Assembly: GCA_032768795.1 (NCBI GenBank)
Contig: CP136490.1
Coordinates: 8,494,001-8,558,000 of the forward strand
DNA length: 64,000 nt
Source of the DNA: Tremella fuciformis
Lineage: Eukaryota > Basidiomycota > Tremellomycetes > Tremellales > Tremellaceae
Reading direction: 5' to 3'
Positions within the stretch are counted from its first letter, which is position 1. Every line of letters starts with the position of its first letter. The translations under genes and the position numbers were made by a program. The notes below the pieces were generated by a model, which worked only from the letters and a program-made list of their open reading frames with translations, ran no database searches and was not told the DNA's origin. Shown piece by piece: positions 46,074 through 58,131 of this stretch.

Positions 46074-47743
46074 TCACTTGGCTCGCGACTTGCTCGCCTC
46101 TTCGAAGCAAATGTCCGCAGCGACGTCCCGCCCCTCCCTGCCCTTGCGCTTGACGCCGTTGACCTCGACGCCAGTGAGGTCGCGGTTGCCCATGACGATC
46201 TCCCTCACCTCGACGGCCTTCTCGCTGTACCTGAACGCCGAGGGCGAGTAGGGCGTCTTGCCCACGACGTCGAGAAACGCGTCGGCCAGCTCTTTCTCGT
46301 TGATCTGGGGCCTGGGCTCAGCAAGTGCTGACCTGACGCCCACTGACGGCACTCACGCCGACTTCTTGTTGGCCCAGCGGCCGATGCCCAACCACTCCGT
46401 CTTGCGGGCAAAATCGTAGCAGTCAAACCACGCGGGCAGGCAGATCTGCGGGACAGCCATCCTGACGCCCTCGTGCCAGCTGTTGCTCCCTGCGTGACTG
46501 ACGAACGCGGCCACCTTGCCCGTGGCGAGGATACTGACGGGGTCGGCTTCGAGCCAGCTGGGCGTCCTGAGGCGATCGCCAAACTCGGCCGCGTCGATGG
46601 GGAGGTCAAAGGTGCCGAACGTGTAGTAGCGCAAGAGGACGCGGACGTCCTGGCGCGCCCGCAGCAGCGTGGCGATGGCGCCGAAGACCTCCTTGGCGCT
46701 CTGATTCGTGAGGCCGATATGGCTGCCGAGGACGATGAGGACGACCGGGCCCTGCATGACCCAGTCGTACAGCTCCTTGTCGACCTCTTCGAGCGGCTTA
46801 GCCGCCTGCAGGATGGGCCCGACGGCTCGGATGTGGGGCGGCACCGACCCGGGGTACTCTATGGCGGGTGTGGCCATGCAGATAAGGGGCACCGACGGGG
46901 GCGCGAAGAGCGGGTAGAGGGCGGTGATGCCCAATTTGGCCTTGCGGGCTCGGTTGATGGCCTTGATCTTCTTGTCGATCAGGAGCATGTAGATGGGCAC
47001 TGCGAGGCAGACGAGGATGTTCGGGATGGCGAGGTACCACGGGACGGGGTAGCGCCATCCGGTGTTCGAGCTTTAAGTGAGCCCGAGCGGGCATCACGAT
47101 CGCGAGGAGTCACTCACGCGGGCCAGGTGAAAAAGTTCCAGCCTTGATTGGCGTTTTCTTTGAGCGTGCCGGGGCTCAAGACAAGGTAAGGGGTGCCGAG
47201 CTTGAGGATGGCGTCTCTGCCTTGGCTGAAGATCACATCGACCACAACCAGGTCTGGCTGGACCTCCTCGATGACGCGCATAGCGGCGAGCACGCCATCG
47301 ACGTACTCGTCGGCAGTCTCGGGGTTGAGGATGTTGCCGAAACGCGGTAGAGCATGGACCAGTGTGCCCCAAAGCCCAGGGGGCACGAAGACTTTGGTGT
47401 CGAGGACCCCTGTTGTCAGTCGGACGGTCCAGCCTTGGTCTCAGTCCGCAAGGAAGGCGACCCACGCTGCGGGTCCTGGGCCGACGCAAGGGCGTCTTTG
47501 AAGCGCTGCCCGACGCCCTTGCCTGGCAACGCGTGAAACTGGACTCCTGGCGGGCATCGGCCGCTGGCCGACTCGAATGTGGCCAAATGAAGGTCGACCT
47601 CGGACGCGCGCGTCTGCAGCAGAGAGGATATTACGGCAAGATGGCAGTTGAGCTGTCCGTGCTCGGGGCTGGATCGTCAGTCTCGTCGACGAAGCCTGAC
47701 CTCTCACACACCAGCTGATGAAAAGAATCTTGCGCTTCTCCAT
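46074..47743 (-). CDS. UDP-glycosyltransferase (GT1 family)
   Basis: Exons 47712-47743, 47466-47668, 47118-47409, 46357-47070, 46074-46311 close to 492 residues. The N terminus (KRKILFISCPEHGQLN) has the His that acts as base in GT1 enzymes. PDLVVVDVIFSQGRDAI lies in the acceptor domain. LIVLGSHIGLTN and the donor-site block VSHAGSNSWHEGVRMAVPQI, then PAWFDCYDFA, are typical of UDP-sugar binding. There is a possible membrane segment near YLAIPNILVCLAVPIYMLLI. The enzyme would move a sugar from UDP-sugar to a lipid or small molecule; acceptor unknown. Confidence 0.88.
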
Positions 47744-48114
47744 GACGCGAACCGTCTACGCTACTGGGGATGCAGCCAAAGGGGGACAGGAGGGGAAGAC
47801 ATGAGACATACAGATGTGTCAGTGTGTATAAGTAAGGAGCCTGGCCGGGCGGATGGTCTTGCCATCGAGATCCATGCGCCCGTGCCCAACAGGAGGATCA
47901 CCGAGGGGGTCCTCCCTTAGTGCCGTTGATCAGACTACAGGCCGTTGGACCGACGCTGGAACCGAAGCTTGCATCGGGGGCGGCAACGAGTCGGAGGCAT
48001 GATGACCGAGCCAAAGGCAGCGAGACAAACATGAGTTGACACTGCACTGCATACATGACGCCTCGCACCTATCCCCTTTATAAACAAGTACTGAGAAGGC
48101 GTGTACTGCACGAC
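47744..48114. other. Intergenic, 370 bp
   Basis: Between the 5' end of the glycosyltransferase gene and the 3' end of the transporter gene; promoter of the former. TTTATAAA near 48069 may be part of the transporter 3' end. Confidence 0.35.
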
Positions 48115-49837
48115 CTAGATCTGCCTCTTGCCCTCTGAGAACTCCTGCTTGACCTGCTGGCCGATCGTCTCCGAGTCGGTGACAAACGAGGAGAACTTGC
48201 GAGCGGGGATGTTCTTGCGGAACATCTCGTCGAGCTCCTCATACGACCTGTTCTTGGTCTCAGGGTGGCAGAAGTAGAAGTAGACGCAGCAGATGACCGA
48301 CAGGCCGCCAAAGACAAAGGCGACCTTGGCCTGGAGGTTGCCCTGGCTGGGGTTGAACATGTACGGCAGGACAAAGGACCACATGGTGCCCCACGCGCCC
48401 TGGTTCATGAGCGCGAGCGAGGACGTCTTTTGGCGCAGGCGCGAGGTGGCCACCTCGGACATGGCGACGTAGGCGGTGGCGCCGATGGTGACGTTGTAGA
48501 GGTAGCAGTAGAGGATGATGAGGCCCGAGGCGGCCTTGTTGCCCGCGAGGGTGCCGGGGGTGGCGGCGCCGCCGATGGCGAAGAGGTTGATGGTGAGGAT
48601 GACGAGACCCCAGAAGGAGAGGCCGCGGCGGCCGACACGGTCGATGAGGAACCAGGCGGTGACGTTGCCGACGAGGGACAGGACCTGCTGGATGACGGCG
48701 AGGTTGAAGGCCTGCGAGGTGGTGAAGCCGGCGAGCTCGTAGTAGTAGCTGCCGTCAGCACGGGACATACGACAGACTCGGACTGAGAGACTCACGTGGC
48801 GTAGCCTGCGACAAAGTAGATGCCGGTGAAGACTTGGATGGTGAGAGGAGCGACGGCGACCATGGTTCGGCGGAGGTTGGACTTGCGGAAGCTGCCATGA
48901 GCACGAATCAAACGAGAGTGAGGGGGAAAACTTACCACTCCGCCCAAGTGACACCGTCGGTCTCTTGCCTGGCCTCCTCGAGGGTGAGCTTGACCTCGGC
49001 GATGCGCTTGATGAGCTCGTCGTCCTTTTCTCCGAGGCGCTTGAGCGCACGGGCGGCCTTCTCGTCGCGGCCCTTGGAGATGAGCCAAGTGGGGGATTCA
49101 GGCATGAAGGGCCAAATGGCGGCGCCGATACCGGTGACACCGTACTGGGCGACGAAGATGGACTTGTAAGCCCAAGAGTTGTTGAGGTCGCCGTACGAGT
49201 TGGTGATGAGGGACTGAACGAGGGGGCCGAGGGTGAATGCTGCAGCGGCGGCAGCAGTGAGGATACCACGGAGGGCGAGTGGGGCTATCTCTCCAATGTA
49301 TGTCATGGCAGTTGTGACGAGGACACCGAGGGCGACACCGTTGATGAGCTTGCCGACGAAGAAGACGGCGTTGTTGTTCGAGGTGCTGTTGGAGACGACT
49401 TCGATGGTGATGCCGACGAAGAGCAGGACGTAGCAGAGGAAGAAGTTCCACTTGCGGCCGATGACATCCCCGATGGAGCCCGAGATGATGGTGCCGATGA
49501 CCTGGCCAGCGGCAGGACCGCCAGAGTAGGCCGACTGCCACTTGGCATAGAGCTCGTAGGCGCCCGTGGCATCCATGAAGCCGTAGTCCTGGCGAAAGGC
49601 AGGGATACCGAGGACGGCGGACCCGGCCTGGCCGTCGAAAGATACGGCGACACACTGCCAGATGGCGAAGACGACCCAGATGAGGGACCAGGGGTGCTTG
49701 CGGATGGCGCCGCGGACGCCCTCCTCGTGCGCCTCGTGCAGCGCGAGGTGGCCGACGTTGGCCTGGTCGACGTCGTGCTCGTGCATCTCGACGTCGCCCT
49801 TGTGGTCGTTCTCGACCTGCGGTGCGGGGGTGGCCAT
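48115..49837 (-). CDS. MFS sugar transporter (alpha-glucoside/hexose permease type)
   Basis: Exons 48936-49837, 48796-48891, 48115-48748 close to 543 residues. Family signatures: GDVIGRK in the 2-3 loop, PESPTWL after helix 6, CFRKSNLRRTM in the central loop, RVGRRG and the C-terminal PETKNRSYEELDEMF. The stretch FRQDYG...AKWQSAYSGGPAAGQ resembles maltose/alpha-glucoside:H+ symporters, so oligosaccharides from amylase or glycosides are plausible substrates. Twelve membrane helices are expected at the plasma membrane. Divergent to the DUF4038 hydrolase gene. Confidence 0.92.
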
Positions 49838-50540
49838 GGTGAATTTCTTGAGTGGTGTTGCTCTTGCTTGTGGGCTGGGGAAGTTGGGTGGTCCGGGGGG
49901 AGGTGCGCGAGGACCTGCCTCTATATAGTGGTGGTGCCCCAAGGCGCTCTCGGGACCCCGGCCGATGTCGGTGTTGCAAACAGCAAAGCGAGTGGAAAAA
50001 GGCAAAGCGGTAAAGCGGGACGAAGCAATGGCCGATACACAGTGGATAGCCTGTTACGTCTGCTGCGCAGTACGTACTTCCTTCATCATGCCAGAGACAG
50101 AGAGAGAGCTGGCCAAGGTGGCCAAAACTGTTTTTTCGTACCGGTCCGCCAGTGCCGTGCGATCCCTGCTTCAGCTCTCAGCCTTGGGCTCTGCAGCTGG
50201 GCCATGTGGACGTGCACTTCGGGCCGGAATGCATCCGATCATCAGATCTCTGCGGCTTTGGCTGCTGGATTGTCTGTTTCGGGTTCAAGAGGCGTCTCAT
50301 TAACCGCCGGATAATGCTCGGTCAGGGAGTGGAAGTCTCATCAGTTACAGCCGATCCATCGCGGCAGTCATGGTCCGATGTCCAAGCTAGGCGGAGATGC
50401 GACATGGAGGTGGAGATGCATGGACTGTGTCGTCGTCACAAAGGGCTGCAAGGGGTCGTGAACACTGCTGCTCGACTTGTACAACCAATCTGTAGCCAAA
50501 AACCAAAGACCAAAATCACACACGGACACAAAAAGACGCA
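49838..50540. promoter_or_regulatory. Divergent spacer transporter / DUF4038 hydrolase
   Basis: About 700 bases shared by two divergent sugar genes. It has one CGG-N7-CCG at 50225-50237, the kind of inverted triplet bound by Zn2Cys6 dimers. Such a match is expected by chance roughly once per one to two kilobases at this GC content. Confidence 0.35.
49922..49927 (-). promoter_or_regulatory. Possible TATA box of the sugar transporter
   Basis: TATATA lies 85 bp upstream of the transporter ATG, on the correct side for a strongly regulated gene. Assigned by sequence and position only. Confidence 0.45.
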
Positions 50541-52349
50541 ATGTCATTCACAGCACGCAGCACCGCCGACCACCTCGCGTCGCTCGACGTAGCGCTGGCG
50601 ACCTCGAAGGATGGACGCCAGATTGTGCGCTTCACCGAGCCAAGCAAGGACTTCTTCTACTTTGCCGACACGGCATGGGAGCTGCCACACCGCCTGTCGA
50701 TGGCCGAGGCAACTCATTACCTCGAGAACCGCGCAGCCAAGGGGTTCAACGCAGTGATGATCGTCCTCCTGGCCGAGCACGGGTGCGTCTTACCGTCACA
50801 GGCCGGTATCGTGAGTAGCTGATGAGCAGTGGACTCGACTACCCCAACCGTTCTGGCGAGTGGCCATTCTTCCCCTCCGAGAAGGCGACCCCGGAAAAGT
50901 ACCTGCCAGACCTATACAAGCCCAACCCTGCCTACTTCTCATTCATCGACGCCCTCATCCCCATCGCCTCTGCGCTCGGCATCACGCTGGTGCTGGTGCC
51001 CACATGGGGACGGTACGTCAACGGCGGTTACTACACCGAGCCGATCCTGTTCGACGAGGACAACGCATACGCGTACTGCAAGTTCCTGGGCGAGCGCTAC
51101 CCCTTCCATCCGTGGATGCTGGGAGGCGACAGCAACCGGTTCTGGAACCCGCGGTTCAAGGCTGCACTGACGGCGGGCGAGGACCCGGCTGCGCTCCCGC
51201 CGGTGGACTTTGGGGCGATCACCGAAGCGATGGCGCGGGGTGTGCTGGACGGCGAGAAGGCCGCGCTGGCAAGCTTGGCAGCGGACGTGAAGGCGAAAGC
51301 AGAGGGCTACACACCATTCGTGTCGTACCACCCGGCGCAGCGTACGTGACCCTAGCACCTGTGTGACTGCCTGACTGACTGACGCCCAGCCTGGCTGCCC
51401 AACACGCCCGAGTCGACTGGTTCTGCGCAGTTTCCTAAAGCCGACTGGCTCTGCCTGGACGGCATCCAGTCGGGCCACATCGACCGCCGGCCGGAAGATA
51501 TGAAGGTGGTGGGCGAGGGCATCGGACTGTGGGGTGCCAAGTCGAGCTACATCCCCATTCGCAAGATGTACAACACGCCTCGGCCCAACGGCCACCCGAG
51601 ACCGGTCGTCGACCTCGAGCCGCACTATGAGGCGACACATTACTCTTTCGACGTGAGGCGTGTCAGCACTGACCAGCTAGTAGCTGACTGGCAGCTCAGC
51701 AGGCCCATCTGGACAGCACGAGATATCCGTTTGGGCGGGTGGCAGGGCGTGTTCGCGGGGTAGGTCTAGTCCAGTAGATTACAGAGAGACGAGACGCTGA
51801 TTCACAGTGCATGCGGGTACACATACGGCTGCAACTCGATCTGGCAGATGCACAACGGGGCGTCCAAGACCCACCCACCCATCGAGCCACCCGTGAGTCC
51901 GTTCAGCGCAGCGCGAGCAAAGCTGAGGACAGACCACCGCATACACCGACTGGTTCCTCGAGCTCGACCTCCCCGGCGCTTTCTACGCAGGGACGATCCG
52001 CAAGGTCATCCTATCGCTCCCCACGCCCTCATCGAGAGTCCCAGACCAGTCGATCATCCTGTCCGAGACACACGAGCCGAAGGACGGGTCGTGGGCCGGC
52101 GACGTGCTGATCAGCGGTATGCGCGGGGACGGGTGGTTCATGGTGCACCTGCCGTACGGCGGGCCGGTCGAGGTGGACATGAAGAAAGTGGACGGGGCGT
52201 GGCGCGCATGGTGGGTGGACCCGCGGTCGGGGGGCAAGTCCCTCATTGAGCGCGGGGACGCGCACGAGAACAAGACGTTCACGTCGCCGACCGAGGGAGA
52301 GCAAGATGGCGACTGGATCCTGCTGGTGGAGAAGGACACTTGGATGTGA
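50541..52349 (+). CDS. Apiosidase-like glycoside hydrolase (DUF4038 plus putative collagen-binding-like domain)
   Basis: Exons 50541-50782, 50830-51341, 51390-51652, 51695-51759, 51808-51892, 51933-52349 close to 527 residues. The N-terminal catalytic part follows the DUF4038 (apiosidase-like) pattern: FFYFADTAWELPHRL, EATHYLENRAAKGFNAVMIV, LVLVPTWGRYVNGG, YPFHPWMLGGD, and VVDLEPHYEATHYSFD. A small C-terminal beta domain (SIILSETHEPKDGSWAGDVL, WWVDPRSGGKSL) matches the usual companion domain. No signal peptide is visible, so it may act inside the cell on imported glycosides. Known relatives include bacterial apiosidases acting on rhamnogalacturonan II side chains. It sits beside a sugar permease and a regulator. 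Confidence 0.85.
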
Positions 52350-52401
52350 CATACTGTACTGTACTGTGACATTACGCTGCGTACTGCAGCAACTATATGC
52401 A

Positions 52402-54936
52402 TTACTCGACGTGCGGCCGGAGGAGGCCTGGGTCGGGGACAGAGGCGATGGACGCCAGCTTCTCCGTGACGCTGACGAGGTCGATCTCGCTCGCGCCGAT
52501 GCCCTGTATCCGCTGCTCCATCGCCTCGGCGACCCATGCCACGCCGGACCAGTACACCGTCTGCCTCGCGAGGCCTTTACGAAGCGTAGATATGTTTTCG
52601 GTGGAGACGGTCTTCAGTATGGCCTTGAAGAACTCGGCCGACTGGGCGGTTTTCTCGCCATTCTCAGTGTGCTCGAGCAGGTCGACGCTGCCTCGCCGTG
52701 ATGGGGGCTCGGCACTGGGTGGTCTCGTCTTGTCGTGCTCCGACTCGAGTTCTGCTATGAGCACAACGCCCACCTGTTAGTCTGCTCGAGAGACTCACCC
52801 TTGACATAGCACGAGCCCGCCACGTAGAATGCCTGGTTGCAGAACGGCAGGGCGAGATACGATTCTGGGCATATGATATCGCTCAATACGAGAATATCTC
52901 CAATGGTCCTGGCCGAATTGCGCCATACGTTGGACGCAGCAAGGCGATTGGGTGTGACAGCCCCACTGCGTATCTCGGAAGGCTGGTTCGCCCTACGATG
53001 TTCCCGCCGCATATAGTCCGTCCCCGTGAGGTAGCCGGATGCCTGGTCTTCAGCCATGGACGCTCAGGGGGAGTGACACTCACGATGATGGTGTGCATCC
53101 AGAGATGAAGTTGGAGGTATATCTGAACCTGGCTGACCAGGGCCTGGCGTTGGAGATTGGAGACGTTCCACTGGAGGTCCTCTGGTAACTCCCCGTATGC
53201 TTTGATGGCGCGGAATTTGGCAGCCTGGATCTCCTTCTGCAGCTCTATACTGGCATCGTTGGCCTTGCGCGAGTTGATGAGCTCGATGAGCGAGCCGTAC
53301 GAGTACATCTGCGACACAGCATACGGGAAGGGGTGTCGTACACCGGTCATGGGGACATCAGATTCGGTCGGTAGTCTTTGAGTGATTTCATCGACACGGA
53401 AGGTGGGTTGGCGACCAGTCCCAAAAGCGAGGGCAAAGTCCAGGAGGACGACAGTCCAAAAGACGAGACGATTCTGCCGCCTATCTTCGGCGCTGATATC
53501 GACATCGTCGCCTGGATCGAGGTGCAGACCGAGGTCGATGGCCATCCTGACGGCCATACCGGCGAACATCCATTCTTCCGCCTCGGAATCATTGCCAAAG
53601 CCCGCATGACACAGAAGGACGAGCGCCATGACCGTCTCGCGCGAGGGGAGGCCGAGCATGGAGCCTAGCATGTCTTTGGCGTTGCGGAAGAAAGGGTTGC
53701 CGTACTCGTGTGGCCTGAGGTCGGGCTGGGCGATGGAAGGGTGGGTCGAGAAGCGTGCAGCGACTGCCGCGACGCAGTTGAGCAGGAAGACGGAGCCGTT
53801 GCCCGCTTCGAGATCGCGCTGCAGGCCTATAAGGTCGAGGCCAGGCATCTGGGACCCATAGTGCTTCGCGAAGAGCTCGAGGAGATGACGCATGATACCT
53901 GGATTCGGGACTCGATCTCGGTCGAAGAGTTCGACACCGGTTTGGCTTTCCGTAGCGGGAGAGCGGGGGTCCAGTCCGCCCTGGTCGTCGAGCCGCACCT
54001 TGAGGGTCATCTTCTTGAGGCCTAACATCAGCTTGGTGATACGCTACGACAAGACGACTCACCTGGAGCAATGGCGGTCATGCCGTGTGGTCTCCACCAG
54101 GTGATCTTGACCAGCTTCCCTTTTCCCTTTTTTGAGGGTCGCGAAGTATTCGGCAATAGATTTGGGATCCCATACGCCGAGTCTGAGAGCGGAGACGTCT
54201 CGTCCTGCGCACTGTTCGGCTCGATCATGGGCACGCGCGAGCTGAGCGCCATGACGAACTGCTGGGGATCGACCGATTCGGGCCAGTCGGGGATAGGGAT
54301 GAGTGAGAGCTGAGAGGCAACATCGAGCGGGAGGGGCAGGGGCACGGAGCTCATGGAGCTCGAGAGGGTGGTGGGCGGGGCAGACGACAGGTCCATAGGG
54401 AGCATGAAGGGGTCCGGGGCGACGGTGGATCCGGTGGACATGGCGGCGGGCGGGGGAGGGGGCCATCCGGACGCGAGGTCCGGTGCGAAATCAGCAAAGA
54501 TGTTGTTCCACCACTCGCCGCCGCTGTTGCTGTTGCTGGGCGACTTGCCCGGGTTCTTGGCCTTGTCCCTGCGCGCAGACGAGGACCGGCCGTCCTCGGC
54601 GGGCCACTGGCACTCGTGCTGGTCCTCGAGACAATTTGGGCAAGGGGCGGGTGGCGCACCTCCGCACTTGCGCTTCTTGACGCGGCACTGCATGTCAGAC
54701 TGCGCTCAAGCAGGAAGATGTGGACGGACTGGGTAGCACGCCTGTCGCGAGCGCTTGATCTTGACTCGTTTGGGGGCAGGGCCGCTCGCATCGCCGTTCG
54801 ACTCGGTGTAGCCCGCATAAGGTTGAGCCGGCTGCTGGTGCTGGTCTTCCCGCATCTGCTTCGGGGGTCGCGATGGCCCTGCTTCGGGCGGCGTGGGGTG
54901 CTGGGCGTGGCCCTGCGGCTGTCCGAAGAAATTCAT
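52402..54936 (-). CDS. Zn2Cys6 transcription factor with fungal-specific TF domain
   Basis: Exons 54730-54936, 54063-54687, 53084-54021, 52799-53042, 52402-52754 close to 788 residues. The DNA-binding motif is C-x2-C-x6-C-x7-C-x2-C-x6-C (ACYPCRVKKRKC then CPNCLEDQHEC), split by an intron after CYP. The fungal-specific regulatory domain (PF04082 type) includes FLLNCVAAVAARFS, EEWMFAGMAVRMAIDLGLHL, RRQNRLVFWTVVLLDFALAF and GRQPTF. It lies between the hydrolase and the dehydrogenase, in the middle of the sugar cluster, so I infer it regulates the cluster; it is divergent from the dehydrogenase gene. An in-frame ATG at 55005 would add 23 residues. Confidence 0.92.
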
Positions 54937-55659
54937 TTTGCCGGGAGGTTGGGTCGCGAGAGAGATGGACTCGATCACGTTCAGACCGATGTAGGAGAAG
55001 AGCACATGGACATGGACATGGCAATGGGCGGAACCGGGCGAGGCGGCGTGACCCGTTCAGCAAGGCAGCAAGGTTCAGCAGAGGGGTTGCTCCCGTCTAA
55101 AAGAGACGTAGTATCAAGGCTGCCCTCTATTGCCACGTCAAGAGAAACCTTCATAGCGTGCATCTCAAGGAGCCGTCCGGCTCGACATCCGGACGCTACG
55201 AGTAGACAGGTGTTCTGGTCTGGTCTGGCTGCCCGTCTCAGAGTCAAAGGAGGGGTGGTCTGTGCGCGCCAAACCCGTGCGATGCCCAGTGTGCGTGGGG
55301 CCGCGAGCGGGAGACCCCAGAGACGAAAGGGTCGGGTCGGGCCCGATGGAAGGCAGAGCGTGCCGTTTGTATAACCGCAACAGCCGGACGATATCCGCAC
55401 AGCTCACTACCGCCCAATTCACCGTGCCCGTCCTGCTGTACCGATCTCCGGACAACGCCCCGTCGTCCACATGCGAGCCTGCAGCGCTCTGGGCAGCGCG
55501 GTGGAGGAATGGGGGCCAATCTCGGCAAGATGGATAGACGGGTGGGAAGGGCTGGTGCTCTGATAAAAGTTGTCCAGAGGAGACGAGGTCGTTTCTATTT
55601 TACTCATCCTCTGCAACGCCAACGCCAACGTCAAAGCTAGTCTCACACCTTGCTCAACG
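54937..55659. promoter_or_regulatory. Divergent spacer regulator / dehydrogenase
   Basis: About 720 bases. It contains CGG-N8-CCG at 55178-55191 and CGG-N7-CCG at 55385-55397, possible sites for the neighbouring zinc-cluster regulator. These are pattern matches only. Confidence 0.35.
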
Positions 55660-56964
55660 ATGGCACCTACGGCTCACGTGGAAGAACTGGCCGGCGTGAC
55701 GAATGGCCTCGCCAATGGCACTGCGCCTGCGAAGGCCGCTGCAAAGCAAGTGATTGATCGCGCTACGTTGGCCAAACCCAACCTCGCACTTTGGGTGACC
55801 AAGGATCACAGGTATGTGACGCATGTCAGAAGTTGCTGGGTTGTGCTGATGAGCAGGATCTACAAGAAGGAAGAGGCCTTTCCGGACTGCCCGCCGGACA
55901 GCTGTGTCATCCACGTTGTCAGTCTACACGGGTGGTCAGCGGACTTCAGCTGATGCAGCAGAAAGCAACTGGCATCTGCGGGTCCGAGATCCACTTCTGG
56001 AAGGCGGGGCGCATCGGCGACTGCTGCGTCGAGCACGACCTTATCCTGGGCCACGAGTCGAGCGGACAGGTCGTCGAGGTCGGCGCCAACGTCACCGACT
56101 TTGTGGTCGGCGACCGCGTGTCTATCGAGCCGGGAGTGACATGCTGGGAATGCGACATGTGCCTGCGCGGACGGTACAATCTGTGCCCCAAGGTCATCTT
56201 CTCCGGCACTCCCCCTTCGCACGGCACAATGAGGCGCTTCGTCGCGCACCCCGCGCGCTTCCTGCACAAGATGCCCGAGGGCATGACCTACGCCATTGGT
56301 GCGCTGATCGAGCCGCTCGCTGTGGCCTACAGCGCCGTGCGCCGCGCTGCCCCCTACCTCGGCCAGCCAGTCGTCATTGCTGGTGCTGGACCCATTGGCC
56401 TCGCCATGGCCCTCAACGCTCGTGCGGCCGGTGCGAGCCCCATCTGCATCACCGATCTCGAGGAGAACCGATTGGCCCAGGCGTGCGAACTCGGCTTTGG
56501 TCATACACTGAAGATCGACCTCTCGTGGGACCGCCTCCAGACTGCTGAGCGGATACGCGAGACGCTTGGCACGGACTGTCTCCCTCAGATTGTGTTCGAG
56601 TGCACTGGCGCAGCATCCAGCATCAACTCGGCGTGCTATGTGAGTGATGGGGTTGGTTAGAAGCGATGGACAGAGCTGACGGTAGGCGCTCGAAGACGGC
56701 GGTACTCTGCTGCAAGTCGGATGTGGCAAGCCCGAGGTGCAGATCCCCCTCATGTCGATGGGCTTCCGCGAAGTCAACATTGTCACCTCGTTCCGATACA
56801 CGCAGGCGTGGCCCAAGGTCATCCGCCTCGCGCAAGCTGGCGTCTACGGTGACGTGACCAAGCTCATCACGCACGAGTACCCGCTGGAACAGATGATCGA
56901 CGCGTTTGAGACCTGTGTGGACAGGACCAAACAGGCGATCAAGGTGCAGATCGTGGACGAGTGA
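55660..56964 (+). CDS. Zinc-dependent polyol dehydrogenase, L-arabitol 4-dehydrogenase/sorbitol dehydrogenase type
   Basis: Exons 55660-55811, 55857-55917, 55962-56639 (or from 55959), 56686-56964 close to about 389 residues. The MDR family pattern is complete: ATGICGSEIHFWKAGRIGD (catalytic Cys), GHESSG (His-Glu), four structural-zinc Cys in CWECDMC...C, FSGTPPSHGTMRRF, AGAGPIGLAMAL and ITDLEENRL, whose Asp favours NAD+. IHFWKAGRIGD and STPPxHG-like blocks are close to fungal L-arabitol 4-dehydrogenase and xylitol dehydrogenase. It would oxidise a polyol to a ketose. Together with the AKR next to it this gives the reduction-oxidation pair of fungal pentose catabolism. It is convergent with the AKR gene, 108 bp apart. 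Confidence 0.9.
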
Positions 56965-57072
56965 TTGATCCGGGCAAGCTTGGGAGTTTGGGACCAGTAT
57001 ATCATGCATAGTTTGTTGTACCTATTCGCATGCAGGGTTTTATGGCTACCACCTACACCACCGACGCTACAA

Positions 57073-58131
57073 TTACCACACCTTGGGGTACTCCTGCTCC
57101 TCGGGGCAGTCAAAGATGTTGAGGGGCCACTTGGGCGAGTAGAGGGCGCCAATGTTGGTCCTGACCTGGTTCTTCTTGCCGACCTCGTTGATCTCGTCAA
57201 AGTCTGCCTGGGACAGCTCAAAGTCCTCAAAGTTGGACTTGATGCGGCTGGGGGTGACCGACTTGGGGATGACGCAGAAGCCCTGGTGGGCGCCCCAGGC
57301 AATGAGGACCTGCGCGGGCTCCTTGCCGAGGCGCTTGGCGATGCGCTGCACCTCGGGCGAGTCGAGGATGCGCGGCTTGCCGGTGATGTTGTTGCCGAGG
57401 GGCGAGTAGGCCGTGATGATGATGCCCTTGTCCTTGCAGTACTGGAAGAGCTCGGGCTGGATCAGGCTGGGGTGGCACTCGATCTGGTTCATGACGGGCA
57501 CGACGCCGGTGGCCTTGATGATCTTCTCGAGGTTCTCGACGGAGAAGTTGGACACGCCAATGGCCTTGACCTTGCCCGTCTCCTTCCAGATGCGCACGAG
57601 CTCGGCCCATGTGGCAGCGATGCCCGGGGCGTCCGTGTCGATGTCGCGCGCGGACCCGTCGGCGACAACGGGGTGGAGGGCCTTGCCGGGCTTGAAGGCG
57701 ACGGGCCAGTGGATGAGGTAGACGTCGAGGTAGGAGGTCTGGAGCTGGCGCAGGGTGAGGTCGAGGTCGGCCTCGACGAGCTCGGGGCGGTGCGAGTTGT
57801 TCCACAGCTTGGAGACGAGCACGAGCTCCTCGCGCGGCACGCCGGCCTCCTTGATGCCCTGCGAGATCTCGTCCTGGTTCTCGTACACGAGCGCACAGTC
57901 AATGTGTCGGTAGCCGACCTTGATCGCCTCGGCGACGCTGCCATCAGCCCTCTCCCATGCCTCGCACACCGGAAGAAGCTCACGCCTTCTCGACCTCGCC
58001 CGGGGCGGCCTGCCAAGTGCCAAAGCCGATCTGCGGGACCTTGAGGCCAGTGTTGCTGGACGTCAGCGAGCCGATCCTCCTCTCGTCAGGAGACGCCGAG
58101 CTCACAGGGTGACGGTGCGGCCGAGAGACAT
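57073..58131 (-). CDS. Aldo-keto reductase, aldose reductase type
   Basis: Exons 58106-58131, 57984-58055, 57073-57937 close to 320 residues. The AKR tetrad is visible: GYRHIDCALVYENQDE (Asp and Tyr), LVSKLWNN (Lys) and LIHWPV (His). GVSNFSVENLEKI, NQIECHPSL, ITAYSPLG and the coenzyme loop IPKSVTPSRIKSN complete the fold; the loop favours NADP(H). Relatives include D-xylose/L-arabinose reductases and Gcy1-like glycerol dehydrogenases. It would reduce an aldose to a polyol in the cytosol. It is divergent to the transketolase-like gene, sharing a 640-bp promoter region. Confidence 0.92.

Noticed and set aside
48965..50314. 449-codon plus-strand open frame
   Set aside because: Antisense to the sugar transporter; composition (Val/Asp/Glu/Gly) is the usual mirror of a GC-rich membrane protein gene.
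55860..56822. 320-codon minus-strand open frame
   Set aside because: Antisense to the L-arabitol-dehydrogenase-like gene, whose exons and motifs are clear.
56965..58044. 359-codon plus-strand open frame
   Set aside because: Exact mirror of the aldo-keto reductase gene with Leu/Asp/Gly/Val-rich nonsense sequence.
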